Part shown: positions 45,601-56,143 of the stretch, piece by piece
Numbering within the stretch: position 1 is the first letter of the stretch
Layout of the letters: the number at the start of each line of letters is the position of its first letter
Assembly (NCBI GenBank): GCA_032716605.1
Contig: CM064551.1
Location: forward strand, 47,924,674 to 47,988,673
From: Paralithodes platypus
Taxonomy: Eukaryota; Arthropoda; Malacostraca; Decapoda; Lithodidae
Reading direction: 5' to 3'
Length of the DNA: 64,000 bases
Translations under genes and position numbers: made by a program
The notes under the pieces: model-generated
Told to the model about the DNA's origin: nothing
The model's database searches: none
What the model saw: only the letters and a program-made list of their open reading frames with translations

Positions 45601-46504
45601 CCTTCCCCTTTCTTACTCCGTAAAAAAACTTATTCTTTTCTTGTTCTGTCCTCTTGCTATTTTCCTCCTTGGCGGTTTTCCTTAGTTCAGCCTCCTTCTT
45701 TCTCTCTTCTTCTGGTAAGTCTCGCCTGATGTAGATTTTGTCCTTACCCTCTAACCCTTTTAGCCTAGCTGCTACTGCCATGATTTCATCACATGTCCTT
45801 CTTGACTTAAATTCGATTTTTACCAGTCTATTGTATTCCTTTGTATATTTTCCCAGCCTAAACATGTCTGATATTTCCTCCTTCCAGGTGTCCTCCTCAT
45901 CTTTAATAGATTCCAGAATCTTGTTGATGCGACCTTCATCCTGCTCTTTTCGTTTTGTCCAGTCTAGTTCCTCCTTTTCTTCCACCCCTGATATTATGAG
46001 GCAGTTAGCCCTACGACTTTCTTCCTGGATGGCCTGAGAGTTTTCGTGGATGCCTTGCTTAACCATACTTTTTACCTGGTCCTTTATCCTAACATCTTGC
46101 TGTTTCTGTTCATCCAATATCTTCCTGAATTCATCACTGTGTGCCTTCCTTACACTGTCTAAATCTTTTACCACTTGGTCTCTAGTCATGCCCCAAGCAT
46201 TTTTACCTTCAGAGATACTGGTGTCTAGCCTAGTCATTATCACTGCCTTTTCTCTCTCCACTAACTCCAACCTGTTCTTCAACTCACCATTCTCTGTAAC
46301 AATTTCCTTCTTAACTATCTCCAAGCCGGTCACTCGGTCCTCCAAGGTCTTGATTTTGTTCAACAGCATGTAGCAAAATTTTCAAGTGTCCTCAGTCGTC
46401 CATGTTGTCATGAAACCGGGAAAATCCGGCTCTCCCTCCGATTCGTCACTCCCGCCTTTATCACCCCTCCCCCCCTCAGCCCCCTCGTCACCTTCATTCA
46501 CCAT
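45572..46504 (-). pseudogene. LINE G4 ORF1: coiled-coil, RRM-like protein with one nonsense codon
   Basis: AUG at 46504 (MVNEGDEGAEGG, acidic/Gly-rich N-terminus, about 40 residues), a premature TGA at 46384-46382, then an open frame from 46377 to 45572. It has a long heptad region (LLNKIKTLEDRVTGLEIVKK... to about residue 130 of that frame), then CLIISGVEEKEE, FRLGKYTKE, VKIEFKSRRTCDEIM, KIYIRRDLPEEERKKEAEL and a basic end VMKLSVKRK. This matches the layout of L1/CR1 ORF1 proteins, which coat element RNA. The last codons overlap the ORF2 frame by about 40 nt in the -1 phase. Confidence 0.82.
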
Positions 46505-46860
46505 CTTCCCCACCTATTTCCTCTTGAAGTTGGAACCAAATATCTTGCCTCTTGTGCTGGGTAATACTTACATAGGACATATACTTTTACCCACCATACT
46601 GAGCTGAGAACTTCCTGCGCCGAAAAAAAACAATATTGTGCGGTCACTTCCGATTGTTCACTCACACCCTCTAGTATTAGTCACTAATTTCCCACTTGCC
46701 AGCCGAAGTTTACTTGTTTTTTATCATCATCCTAATCCCTGGAGTCCCCTTTACATATGAATAAGAGATAGATTATAGCTCACTCCCGCCTGCAACCATG
46801 TAAGTAGAAATCAGCTGGAGCCTGTGGACCGCTTCCTCTCGAGTCAGCTGCCGTCTCCGT

Positions 46861-46931
46861 TGTGTGTGTGTGTGTGTGTTGTAGAGTGCGTGTGCAACTG
46901 TGCATGTATGCGTGCTGTAGTGAGTGTGTGT
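46861..46931. repeat. Degenerate (GT)n block between G4 and G5
   Basis: GT-rich with ttgtagagtg, which also occurs within the GT blocks at 50216-50226. It separates two independent LINE insertions. Confidence 0.85.
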
Positions 46932-49846
46932 ACTTACACTAGTTGTATTTGCGGGAGTGAGCATGCTCATTAATTCCCGCCTCCTAAGATATGTTTGTCA
47001 TACCGTGCTTTGAAACTATGCACTGATGGTGCAGACACTACTTCGGCTGGCAATTTGTTCCACCCACTAATCGAGTTGGTAGGAAATCTTTTACTTTACA
47101 GATCAGATTTACTATTAGGCACTTTCAGTTTGTAGCTGTGACCTCTTATTCTCTCACCTCCATCCCTCTCTATGAAGTATTCTTGGTCGATTTTGTCAAT
47201 ACCTCTAACACATTTGTATATCTGAATTTGCTGTCCTCGTTTCCTTCTCTGTTCCAGTGTAGGTAGATTCAATCTCTCGAGCCTCTCTTGGTACTCCAAA
47301 TTTTCCAAACCTGGGATCATCCTCATAGCTGCTCTCTGTAACCTCTCAATTTTGTGGATATGTTTCTTCATGTGAGGGGACCACACTACAGATGCATATT
47401 CCATCCTGGGTCTTATTATTGCCGTTATTATTTGTTTCATGGTGTTTTCATTAAGATAATTGAAAGACATCCTGATATTTGCCAATTGTGCTAGTGATTC
47501 TCTCACTATCTTATTTACATGGCTTTCTGGAGACATGTTATCCCTAAATTCTATCCCCAAGTCTTTTTCTTTTTCTGCTTTGGGAATCACTTTGTTTCCT
47601 AGTTTATAATCTTTTCTAGGTCTGTACTTGCTTTTACCCATTTCTAGAGTCTTACATTTCCCTGCATTGAACTCCATATTCCATTTGATGCTCCATTCAT
47701 GGATCTTTTGCAAATCTGCTTGGAGTTCAAGGCAATCCTCCTGGGTTCTGATCGTTTTAAGCAGCTTAGCATCGTCCGCAAACATGCTCATGTAGCTTGT
47801 TAGTCCCTCATGTAAGTCATTTACAAATATTAAAAACATGATTGGGGCTAGGACAGATCCTTGTGGTACTCCACTCGTAATTTGAGTCCAGTTTGACGAT
47901 TTCCCCCTTACTGTTGTTCTCATCTGTCTTCCGCTAAGGTAGCTCTCCATCCATTTCAGCAGTTTGTCTCCTACTTTTCCCTCATGTTTTAATTTCCAAA
48001 GCAATCTCTTGTGTGGAACTTTGTCAAATGCCTTTTTAAAGTCTAGGTAGGCACAGTCTACCCATCCTTCCCTCTGGTCCACTGTGTTTATTACTCTAGA
48101 GTAAAAACTCAACAAGTTGCTTACACATGATCTGCCTCCTCTGAATCCAAATTGTCGGTCAGTAATTATTGTTTTGGATTCCAGGTAGTTCACCCATTTG
48201 TCCCTTATTAATCCTTCCAGAATCTTCATGAGGATGCTCAATAGTGATACAGGTCTATAGTTCAGTGGTTTATCTCTGCTTCCTCCCTTAAATATAGGAA
48301 TAATGTTTGCTCTTTTCCATTCTGTAGGTACTATCCCTGTGTCCAATGATTTGGTCATTATATCATATAATGGTATACTCAGTTCCTTGGCATTTTCTTT
48401 AATAATCCAGCCTGATACTCCATCCGGTCCGGCGGCTTTGTTTGGATCCACCTTACTCATTATGTCTATGAGCTCTGCTCTGTTAAATGTGACTTCCGGC
48501 ATTTCCTCTGTACCTATCTCATTGGTTTCTGGTGCAATGAATTCTCCTTCTTTTGTAAATACTGATGCAAAATTTCTATTTAGTTCTTCCGCAATCTCTG
48601 TATCCTCTTCTATGATTCTGTTTCCACTTTTAATCTTTAGGATTGTGGCTTTTATCTTCCTTTTGCCATTTACAAACTTGAAAAACATTTTTGGATTCTT
48701 TTCATAGTTCTCCACTATCCCTTTCTCATGGTTTGCCTCTGACCTCCTCCTCATTTCTGTGTATTTGTTTCTCCCCTCTTTATACTTTTGCCTGTTATCT
48801 TCCGAATCCCAGTTTCTCATCTTTTTCCAGGCTTTGTTTTTTGCTTCCTGTGCTTGCCTACATTCGCCATTCTTTGCGATTTCCTTTTTTTCTGTTATTA
48901 ATGTACTTTGGGACAAAAGTATTTATACCAGTATCATAGATCTCCATGAATGCCTTGAGTTTTTTGTCTACCTCACTTTCAGATAACACCTGATCCCAAT
49001 TTTGTGACTTGAAAAAATCCCGTAGTCCTGCGAAATCGGTTCTGGAATACATCCAGTGATTTTCCTTGTGCTTTTCCCTTTCCTTGGGTAGATTATGCTT
49101 CAATAGTAGGTCTATGTCTAGAACTGCATGGTCGCTTTTTCCTAGTGGGCATAGGTACTGAATACTTTGAACCTCCTCCTCCCTTCTTGTGAAGAGAAGG
49201 TCCAATCTAGCTGGTTGATCACTTCCCCTTACTCTTGTTGACTCTTTTACATGTTGGTATATAGAATTTTCCATGGCCATACTTAAAAATTCATAGCCCC
49301 AACTTTCCTCTCCTGTTCTGGGTTCAAGTTCTTCCCAATTCACTTCCTTGCAGTTAAAGTCCCCACACATGACTATTTCATCCTTTGATGCTAAGATATT
49401 TTCTAGCACACTAATTGTTTCCTTACGCTATGCTCCTCCTTACTCCATGTCTTCGTCTTGGGAGGTACATACGCTACTATCACCACTATTTTTTCGTTTC
49501 CACCAATTTCTAGTGCTAAAACTTCTGCTGTTGAAGTTTCTAGTTTTATCTCAGACACAATCAAATCTTTCCTATTAAGGATGCACACTCCACCTCCATG
49601 TCGAAGTTTTCTGTCCCTCCTCCAAATCCTGTATTCAGACCATCCTAGCAGATTGATATCAAGTTCCTCTCTTAGTTTTGTCTCAGTGAGACATACTATT
49701 TCTGGTTTCTTAGTATTGAGTAAGTCTGTTAGTTCTAATTTCTTAGAGATTAGCCCATCGACATTGCTATATAGAATCCTTATACTTTCTAGTCCCCCAT
49801 TTCCTGCTCCAAGTGCCTTATCCACGGCGGTCTGTTCCCTACCCTC
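46932..49846 (-). mobile_element. LINE G copy 5
   Basis: Minus-strand copy, more diverged from G1-G4, truncated at a different 5' point (accctc at 49846, inside the ORF1/ORF2 overlap region). ORF2 pieces: 49825-49403 (LYSNVDGLISKKLEL, CLTETKLREELD, GGGVCILNRKD), 49409-48858 (CGDFNCKEVNWEE, GKSDHAVLD) and 48916-47096 (linker, all RT motifs, FADDAKLL). Frameshifts lie near 49425 and 48870; a stop near 47096 removes the C-terminus. The 3' end has a single acttacactagttgt unit. Confidence 0.92.
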
Positions 49847-49864
49847 TGTGTGTGTGTGTGTGTG

Positions 49865-50143
49865 TACTCACCTAATTCACCTAATTGTAGTATACAGGAT
49901 TTGAGTTTTTAGGCTCGTATTGTCCCGCCTCCAAAGAATCTGTTATCTAATTTGGCTTTAAAAATTTGGATATTCCCCGCACCCACCACTTCATCATCCA
50001 ACTGATTCCACATATTAATACTTCTACTGTATATGGAAAGCTGAATTTCCTTACATCCCCTTTACATCTGCCTTTCTTTAACTTGCAACTATGTCCTCTA
50101 GTCCTCCCTTTATCTCCCTCGATAAAGTCCTCCTTGTCTATCC
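49865..50143 (-). mobile_element. F-type LINE, 3' fragment between GT blocks
   Basis: 279 bp. The 3' end has a doubled tcacctaatt motif and an (AC)n tail. The coding remnant reads IDKEDFIEGDKGRTRGHSCK and VRKFSFPY. Both borders are GT microsatellite. Confidence 0.85.
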
Positions 50144-50286
50144 TGTGTGTGTGTGTGTGTGTGTGAAAAGGCGAAATGTGGAAAAGTTGAACATTCTGTG
50201 TGTGTGTGTGTGTGTGTTGTAGAGTGTGTGTGTGTGTGTGTGTGTGAAAAGGTGAAATGTAGAAAAGCTGGACATTGTGTGTGTGT
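50144..50286. repeat. Compound (GT)n with repeated 33-bp spacer
   Basis: Three GT blocks separated by gaaaaggcgaaatgtggaaa...acattc (50164) and a diverged copy (50246). The same spacer is at 28417, left of F1. Confidence 0.9.
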
Positions 50287-51060
50287 ACTTACACTAGTTG
50301 TACTTACACTAGTTGTATTTGCGGGAGTGAGCATGCTCGTTAATTCCCGCCTCCTAAGATATGTTTGTCATACCGTGCTTTGAAACTATGCACTGATGGT
50401 GCAGACACTACTTCGGCTGGCAATTTGTTCCACCCACTAATCGAGTTGGTAGGAAATCTTTTACTTTTCAGATCAGATTTACTATTAGGCACTTTCAGTT
50501 TGTAGCTGTGACCTCTTGTTCTCTCACCTCCATCCCTCTCTATGAAGTTTTCTTGGTCGATTTTGTCAATACCTCTAACACATTTGTATATCTGAATTTG
50601 CTGTCCTCGTTTCCTTCTCTGTTCCAGTGTAGGTAGATTCAATCTCTCGAGCCTCTCTTGGTACTCCAAATTTTCCAAACCTGGGATCATCCTCGTAGCT
50701 GCTCTCTGTACCCTCTCAATTTTGTGGATATGTTTCTTCATGTGAGGGGACCACACTACAGATGCATATTCCATCCTGGGTCTTATTATTGCCGTTATTA
50801 TTTGTTTCATGGTGTTTTCATTAAGATAATTGAAAGACATCGTGATATTTGCCAATAGTGCTAGTGATTCTCTCACTATCTTATTTACGTGGCTTTCTGG
50901 AAACAAGTTATCCTTAAATTCTATCCCCAAGTCTTTTTCTTTTTCTGCTTTGGGAATCACTTCGTTTCCTAGTTTATAATCTTTTCTAGGTCTGTACTTG
51001 CTTTTACCCATTTCTAGAGTCTTAAATTTTTCTGCATTGAACTCCATATTCCATTTGATG
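50287..51060 (-). mobile_element. LINE G copy 6, 5'-truncated
   Basis: 774 bp: the C-terminal 235 codons (MEFNAEKFKTLEMGKSKYRP, RPRMEYASVVWSPHMKKHIH, HILGGGN) with an uninterrupted frame from 51047 to 50340, and the 3' end. Closest to G5 in sharing MKKHIH. The right border at 51060 is a plain truncation. Confidence 0.92.
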
Positions 51061-52217
51061 TGTATCTATGGATCAATGTGTACAAGCCTTATCCTGGAAT
51101 ATCTGAACAATACTTGGGAGAACAACAATGATACACTGACAAATTATTCTGAACAATTAACAGTCCCATAGAGAACATTAACTTTGTTTTATATTTTCGT
51201 TCGAAGTTCACAATCTCGTTTACATAAGGTCTATTACAAAAACATATGCCCTCGAATCAAAATTTAAATATAATTGTGTGGGTATGTCTGAGTGTCTGTG
51301 CATCTATGGAATAGGTGTATTCCCACTCAAGATACAATTATGGATTTATTTTTTGTTTCCTTGCAATTATAAGACTACTGTATTCAGATTAGGAAGTGTA
51401 GATGGAGGTCAGAGGGTTAATTGAGATACTCTGTACCCTTCTAGTTCCACAGATCATTCCAAATCTAGATAAAATCTTCGAAAGGTAGTCAGAATATACT
51501 GTCAAAATGCGTCCTAATCTTCAAAGGGTTAAGTAGAAGTAACTATTAAATTAACACTGTCACTATTATGATAGTTTGTTTCCTCTAATTCGAGTTATCA
51601 TTTGTCGATTTAAGGGGAGATTTCCACATGAAGAATTTTATTCTAAACCCCTTTCTCAGTCATGTTTAGCACCATTCCTTTTGAAATTTTAAGACGTTCG
51701 CCCCATTCGAACGTTCCCTTAAATACAGCTTAGACAGGGCCTTTTGAAATAACTATGCCTCACATACACACTCGACATAGCCACACAACAATAACACACA
51801 CAACACGTGTTTCGGTAATGGTTGCGGTGCACTGACTTTTAATTTGAATCATAGTTTGAACTTATAACTAGTGTTATATAAGTTTATTATGAAATATTAT
51901 GAAGAATTAATTAGGTAAGTACCTGTATACATAACCAACTGTTATGTATATAGTACTTATGATTAAATTATCGTATTTCGGCGATTTTGGTAACTCTGAA
52001 AATCAGCTGATGAATCTCGGCGCTCCAAATTCACTTGCATTGAAATTATATTCTTTGTACAAGACCACCCATGGTTTTGCAGGGTTTATTTAAGGCTTAG
52101 AAATGTTTCTTTATACGCCGGTATATACGGTATACTCAGTTTCATTTCATCTGACGGTATTGAATCCCATTTCTCGATACTTAATGGAAAAACATGAAAT
52201 CATGTCTCTGCATCATA
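51061..52217. other. Unassigned, possibly interior of the GCGAA element
   Basis: AT-rich and non-coding. Contains ttcaaagggttaagt near 51530, which resembles a solitary TTAA-type MITE end, but no partner was found. Confidence 0.4.
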
Positions 52218-52221
52218 TTAA

Positions 52222-52415
52222 CCCCTTCATCACCATGACGTAATTTTCATCATATTCTGGTTACCAATATACAATTTTCTTTAGTATATAATCTACCTCT
52301 AGGACTCATATGGCTAAATACGATCTCAATAAACCCTCTGAATAACATAGGTCGTCTTGAAACTGTATAAAATCGTCTATCTTTAGCCAGAATGAAAGTT
52401 ATGGGGGTGAAGGGG
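52222..52415. mobile_element. Small TTAA-flanked MITE
   Basis: 194 bp between TTAA 52218-52221 and 52416-52419. Left end CCCCTTCATCACCATGACGT; inverted right end CCCCTTCACCCCCATAACTT. The shared CCCCTTCA start and TTAA site fit piggyBac-like MITEs. Sequence unrelated to the 480-bp family beyond the terminus. Confidence 0.8.
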
Positions 52416-52619
52416 TTAAGTCCAAGTTTATATAATTAGCACCACATTTCACTACAAAATCTTCAAAATAACTGAGAAATCCTGATGGGAACTTAGCATT
52501 TTTTTACCGTCAGTTGAAAAGAAACGGACTATAGTGAGAGACACATCAACAGTCACAATCACCTCAGTTCGCCACATGTCGCATGTCATTCATATGGCAT
52601 TGGCAATAATTCGTTGACA

Positions 52620-53014
52620 CATTCGCTGCATTCGAGCTACTGGCGCGCTACTGTCGCCCTATTCGCTCAAAAAGCAGCGTTGCCAATAATTGGAATTTGC
52701 AAATTGGCGAATCAGGGCGAATTGTGCGACTATAGTGCGGCCAAGGGCGAATGAAGTGAGACAAAGGGCGAACATTCGCCAACATTCGCCAAAATTTTCA
52801 GTTCGCCGCTGTTTTTTGGGTATGCTCAAAATTTAACAGTGAATCTGGGCGAACATGGGCGATGCTAGGGCGACCGTTGTGCGATTTTGGCGACAATTGG
52901 AGAATGTTCGAGCGAATATGGCTATTTTTGGAACATAGACAAAAAAATCCTTTCGTCCTCTGTCGCTGGGCGTTCGCCATCGAAAAATCGCACAGTGGGA
53001 TAACCCCTTTAGGC
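52620..53014. mobile_element. Right terminus of the GCGAA-rich DNA element
   Basis: Dense in ggcgaa/ttcgcc words. The outer ~38 bp (to cagtgggataacccctttag) are the inverted counterpart of the sequence at 28024-28062. Together they look like the two ends of one DNA transposon, now 25 kb apart. Confidence 0.65.
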
Positions 53015-53318
53015 TAGCAGCACTTTACAGCCCCCCCTCCGACGTACGATATGTAATAGCCAGCTGTTTTTCTGGTGCTATTAGATTACTCAATGTAAAT
53101 ACATTTTTCCTCACTCTACGCCAATTTGCTAGAATCCGTTGTGATCAGAGAGTGTGCCCCGATCACAGGATTAACTGCATGTATTTATCCCTTTTTAGAA
53201 ATTTAGGATTAAGTTTGCTTCCAACTTCCTTTTCTCTACATCTGGGTTAGGGCACTCTCTCTGTGATGCGTTTTTACTACTTGTATTCCGGACATTAGTC
53301 ATTAGTACTGTGATAAGT

Positions 53319-53878
53319 GACATGAGAGGCACTCAATTTCAGCAGCCTCCACGAACCAAGACCACCCACTAAACTACATGGCAACACACCCACAGACACC
53401 AAGAAATATCAAAACAACACCCAGCACACGGTATCACACACAATTATTGTCCTCTCTCCCTCCCTGCCCACCCCGAACCAACTTCCAGAAGCACATCCAT
53501 ACTCATATCTCTCACCGATCCATCCACTCACTCACAGACAACACGCAGCTGCATGCACGACCTCCCGAAATCCATCCTTCCGAATCCTCCCTTCCTCGCA
53601 AGGACAGAGTCCACCTGGCCAGGCTGAGATGCGGACACCATCCAGCTCTCCTGAGCTATCAGAAGAGACTGGATGACTCCGTTGTCGACGCCTGCCCGGG
53701 ATGTAACACAGCACCCCATACCATTAAACACATCATAGAAGACTGCATTTCACACAACCACTTACGCCAACAACACAATCTACACTCAATGAGAGCTCTG
53801 TGGGAGAGCCCGATCGTGGCCATGGCCTTTCTCAGGGACTCGGGGCTGTTCGGCCAGGCAGCTTAGGGAACAACAACA
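53319..53878 (+). mobile_element. LINE B copy 2, 5'-truncated
   Basis: 560 bp of LINE B 3' end. Flanked by the 12-bp duplication actgtgataagt (53307-53318 and 53879-53890), the right copy following the (AAC)n tail. Starts at gacatgagaggc, inside the connection region. Confidence 0.95.
53378..53866 (+). pseudogene. LINE B2 C-terminal fragment
   Basis: An open frame carrying the C-terminal Cys/His cluster (RVHLARLRCGHHPALLSYQK, CPGCNTAPHTIKHIIEDC) and ending FLRDSGLFGQAA-stop. This shows the natural C-terminus that LINE B1 lost by an 8-bp deletion. It has no RT motif. Confidence 0.88.
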
Positions 53879-53890
53879 ACTGTGATAAGT

Positions 53891-54608
53891 AACGCCCATT
53901 TTGGGCTAAGAAAAGGGGAGGGGGGGGGGATATTTTGGATCCCAGTACATAAGAAGAACCCCCCTCCGCAGGATTACAAGGTCATACAAGGCAAGCTAGG
54001 CGCTGCTTCCGCCGGGCCAAGCCCAAGTATATGTTCACGAGCTAAGAAGCTCAAAAAAATTGCTTAGTTATAAATTAAAAGTTATTTAATCATTTTTTTT
54101 TAAAGCTTAGTTAAAGCTTATTTAATTTACAAATACATAGTATAAAAATGTTACGCTATTTTAGCGAGTACAAGAATGTCAATTATATATGTAAAATTAA
54201 GGTTTTTATGCTAGTTTCACTAGATAGAAAAGTGATGTTATTTCTATGCTAGTTTTCACTAGATAGAAAAGTGATGTTATTGGTCGATGTGACTCAATGA
54301 GACCAAAGAGACAAGCTGGGATCAGCCCAGGTTTCTGGTCAATGTGATTATGAGTTTTGAATTAGCTCTATGTATCGCAAATTACAACAAACACCTCATG
54401 TACGAGGACCTCATGTAAGAGGACTACGTTGTTCGAGCAGGCTACTTTGAAGCAACGCACTGCTCACACTCTTTCATATTTTATATTTTATATATTGTTT
54501 GCAAACAATAAAACATCTTATTCTGTTATACGGATTCTTGACTTTACCTTGCGGTTACAGAGGGTACGATATTATTGCGAATGTCCCCCTCTATAGTCTT
54601 GGAATTCA
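53891..54608. other. Unassigned, with a 38-bp tandem duplication
   Basis: A G-run at 53917-53929. Two tandem copies of a unit containing cactagatagaaaagtgatg lie at about 54206-54281. No coding signal. Confidence 0.5.
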
Positions 54609-55149
54609 GGCAACATCGTCAATGATGAAGGGGCCACTATTAAATTATAGGTTTGATTCCCGAAGGGAAGTAGAGAAAACCTAATATTTAGTAGGGGCTC
54701 CGGAATCATTGACGACGAAGGCCCTCCCTGCCATCCCCTTCCCATTCGCTTGATATTTTGAGTTTTTTATCTTGATATATCAGTGAAGGATGAATTGTGC
54801 GCTTGGCGAGAGGCGGCACGAAGCCACAACACAAGAAAATCCACCGAATGTGGGAAGCTTGTTGATAACAGTAGGTTATTTAAGTGTTAAATTTTTTCCT
54901 TTTTTACTCTCTTATTTTTACGAAAGTGTTTTCGTAGTGGGTACCCAATCTATGAAGACACCATAAGAGAAGTAGCGTTGCACTTATGAAGGTGACTCTT
55001 TTTTTTCTTCCCTGCGGCGGTTGGTTCAAACGGCTGACGTGGGTGTTGAATGGAGACTATTATACTAATAGGCAACATCGTCAATGATTCCGGGGCCCTA
55101 CTAAATATTAGGTTTTCTCTACTTCCCTTCGGGAATCAAACCTATAATT
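54609..55149 (+). mobile_element. Inverted-repeat element K, copy 2
   Basis: Two inverted arms of about 75 bp (54643-54717 and 55075-55149; aattataggtttgattcccg ... attgacgacg) with only a couple of differences flank a ~357-bp body. The body matches 18620-18926 in reverse orientation. A direct, diverged copy of the arm end (ggcaacatcgtcaatgat) lies outside the left arm at 54609. Non-coding. A MITE-like or fold-back element; superfamily unknown. Confidence 0.75.
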
Positions 55150-55219
55150 CACGCATATCGGCATGCATTATATCTCAAGAATTGGGCAGTGTTACAGCAT
55201 ATTTGTTGTTTGTACATAA

Positions 55220-56143
55220 ACAGTATATTATATCCTTGAGACTAAAGTTGCTGCCCCCGACATTCCCTTGTTTGCCAAGATAGTTCAGCAAACATTTGAA
55301 GAGACCAAAAAGGAGCCGACCAAACGCACCACTGAGGTGGTAGATGGTGGAAAGAAAAAAACTGTCTGGGACCATCAGGTCCTGGTAGTGAAGCCAAAAG
55401 ACCGATCCTCCGAGCCAGTAAGCCCACCAGATACAAAGGCAATCGAGACTGCTTTGGCTTTGGTTCCGGTTAACAAGTTAACTAGAACTGATTCAGGTGT
55501 ACTGGTGGTACGACTTCCATCCAAGAAAGCGAAAGAAGATGCAGGAAGGGCCATCAATCAGTGTTTGGGGGTGGACAGTGCCTTCAGTGTCTCCGAACCA
55601 AAGAAGATGATGCCAAAAATGACTCTGGTAGGCATTGCTAATGACGCTGAGGATAATGAGATCATTCCCAGCATCCTCAACAAGAACCCAAGAATAAAGT
55701 CCCTGGTCGACGATGGCTTAGCTATGAATTTGCTATTCACCAAGCAAAAGAGTGATGCACACACAAAGACTGCGGTAGTAAAAATGTCACCTGAAATACG
55801 CTCTTCCATTGTGGATGATGGCAATTCTGTGTATGTTGGACTTGTGAGATGTCGTGCATACGATCGCTTCTGGGTAACACAATGTTACCATTGCCAGGGC
55901 TTTGGTCATACCAGTGACAGGTGTTATCGGAAAAATGAGGATCCAAAATGCAACTTCTGTGCCGGTACTCATAACTCAAAAGACTGCACCAACAAGACTT
56001 CCCCCAAATGTATAAATTGTATGAGCTCCACATCAGTTACGGAGCCGCCAAATCATTTCGCCTCAAGTAGAAATTGTCCTCTAATGACAGCTCAGAGAAA
56101 TAAAGTTATTGAGAACACCAATTTTGTAGGTTCAAAAAACTGA
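55220..56143 (+). CDS. LINE H ORF1, gag-like protein with zinc knuckles
   Basis: Open from the TAA at 55217 to a TGA at 56141. There is no ATG before the central region, so the N-terminus is likely lost. The first half is Lys/Glu-rich; then comes a domain typical of Jockey/I/R1 gag-like ORF1s (VLVVRLPSKKAKEDAGRAIN, LVGIANDAEDNEIIPSILNK); then zinc knuckles CYHCQGFGHTSDRC (CX2CX4HX4C), CNFCAGTHNSKDC and a third Cys-rich segment CINCMSS...NCP. It should bind element RNA. It ends GSKN-stop, with the slippery site in its last codons. Confidence 0.88.
   Translation, partial: TVYYILETKVAAPDIPLFAKIVQQTFEETKKEPTKRTTEVVDGGKKKTVWDHQVLVVKPKDRSSEPVSPPDTKAIETALALVPVNKLTRTDSGVLVVRLPSKKAKEDAGRAINQCLGVDSAFSVSEPKKMMPKMTLVGIANDAEDNEIIPSILNKNPRIKSLVDDGLAMNLLFTKQKSDAHTKTAVVKMSPEIRSSIVDDGNSVYVGLVRCRAYDRFWVTQCYHCQGFGHTSDRCYRKNEDPKCNFCAGTHNSKDCTNKTSPKCINCMSSTSVTEPPNHFASSRNCPLMTAQRNKVIENTNFVGSKN

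Larger units (their letters stand above)
42650..46860 (-). mobile_element. LINE G copy 4, near full-length
   Basis: The only G copy that continues past the gctattttcct point into ORF1 and a 5' UTR, ending near the GT block at 46861. This makes it the likely source type for the truncated array units. ORF2 is broken by a 26-bp deletion near 43187 and an altered segment near 44945. ORF1 has one premature stop. Confidence 0.9.

Noticed and set aside
34877..49904. Repeated plus-strand frames (134, 180 and 223 codons) in every G copy
   Set aside because: They recur only because the LINE units repeat; they are antisense to linker and endonuclease regions and lack any recognisable domain.
46861..50286. 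CRISPR-like array (regularly spaced repeats)
   Set aside because: The repeats are GT microsatellite with a few spacer copies in eukaryotic DNA; no conserved palindromic repeat or regular unique spacers.
51400..51540. Possible TTAA element between 51417 and 51533
   Set aside because: The right end looks like a MITE terminus, but the left TTAA is followed by ttgagat, not by an inverted match.
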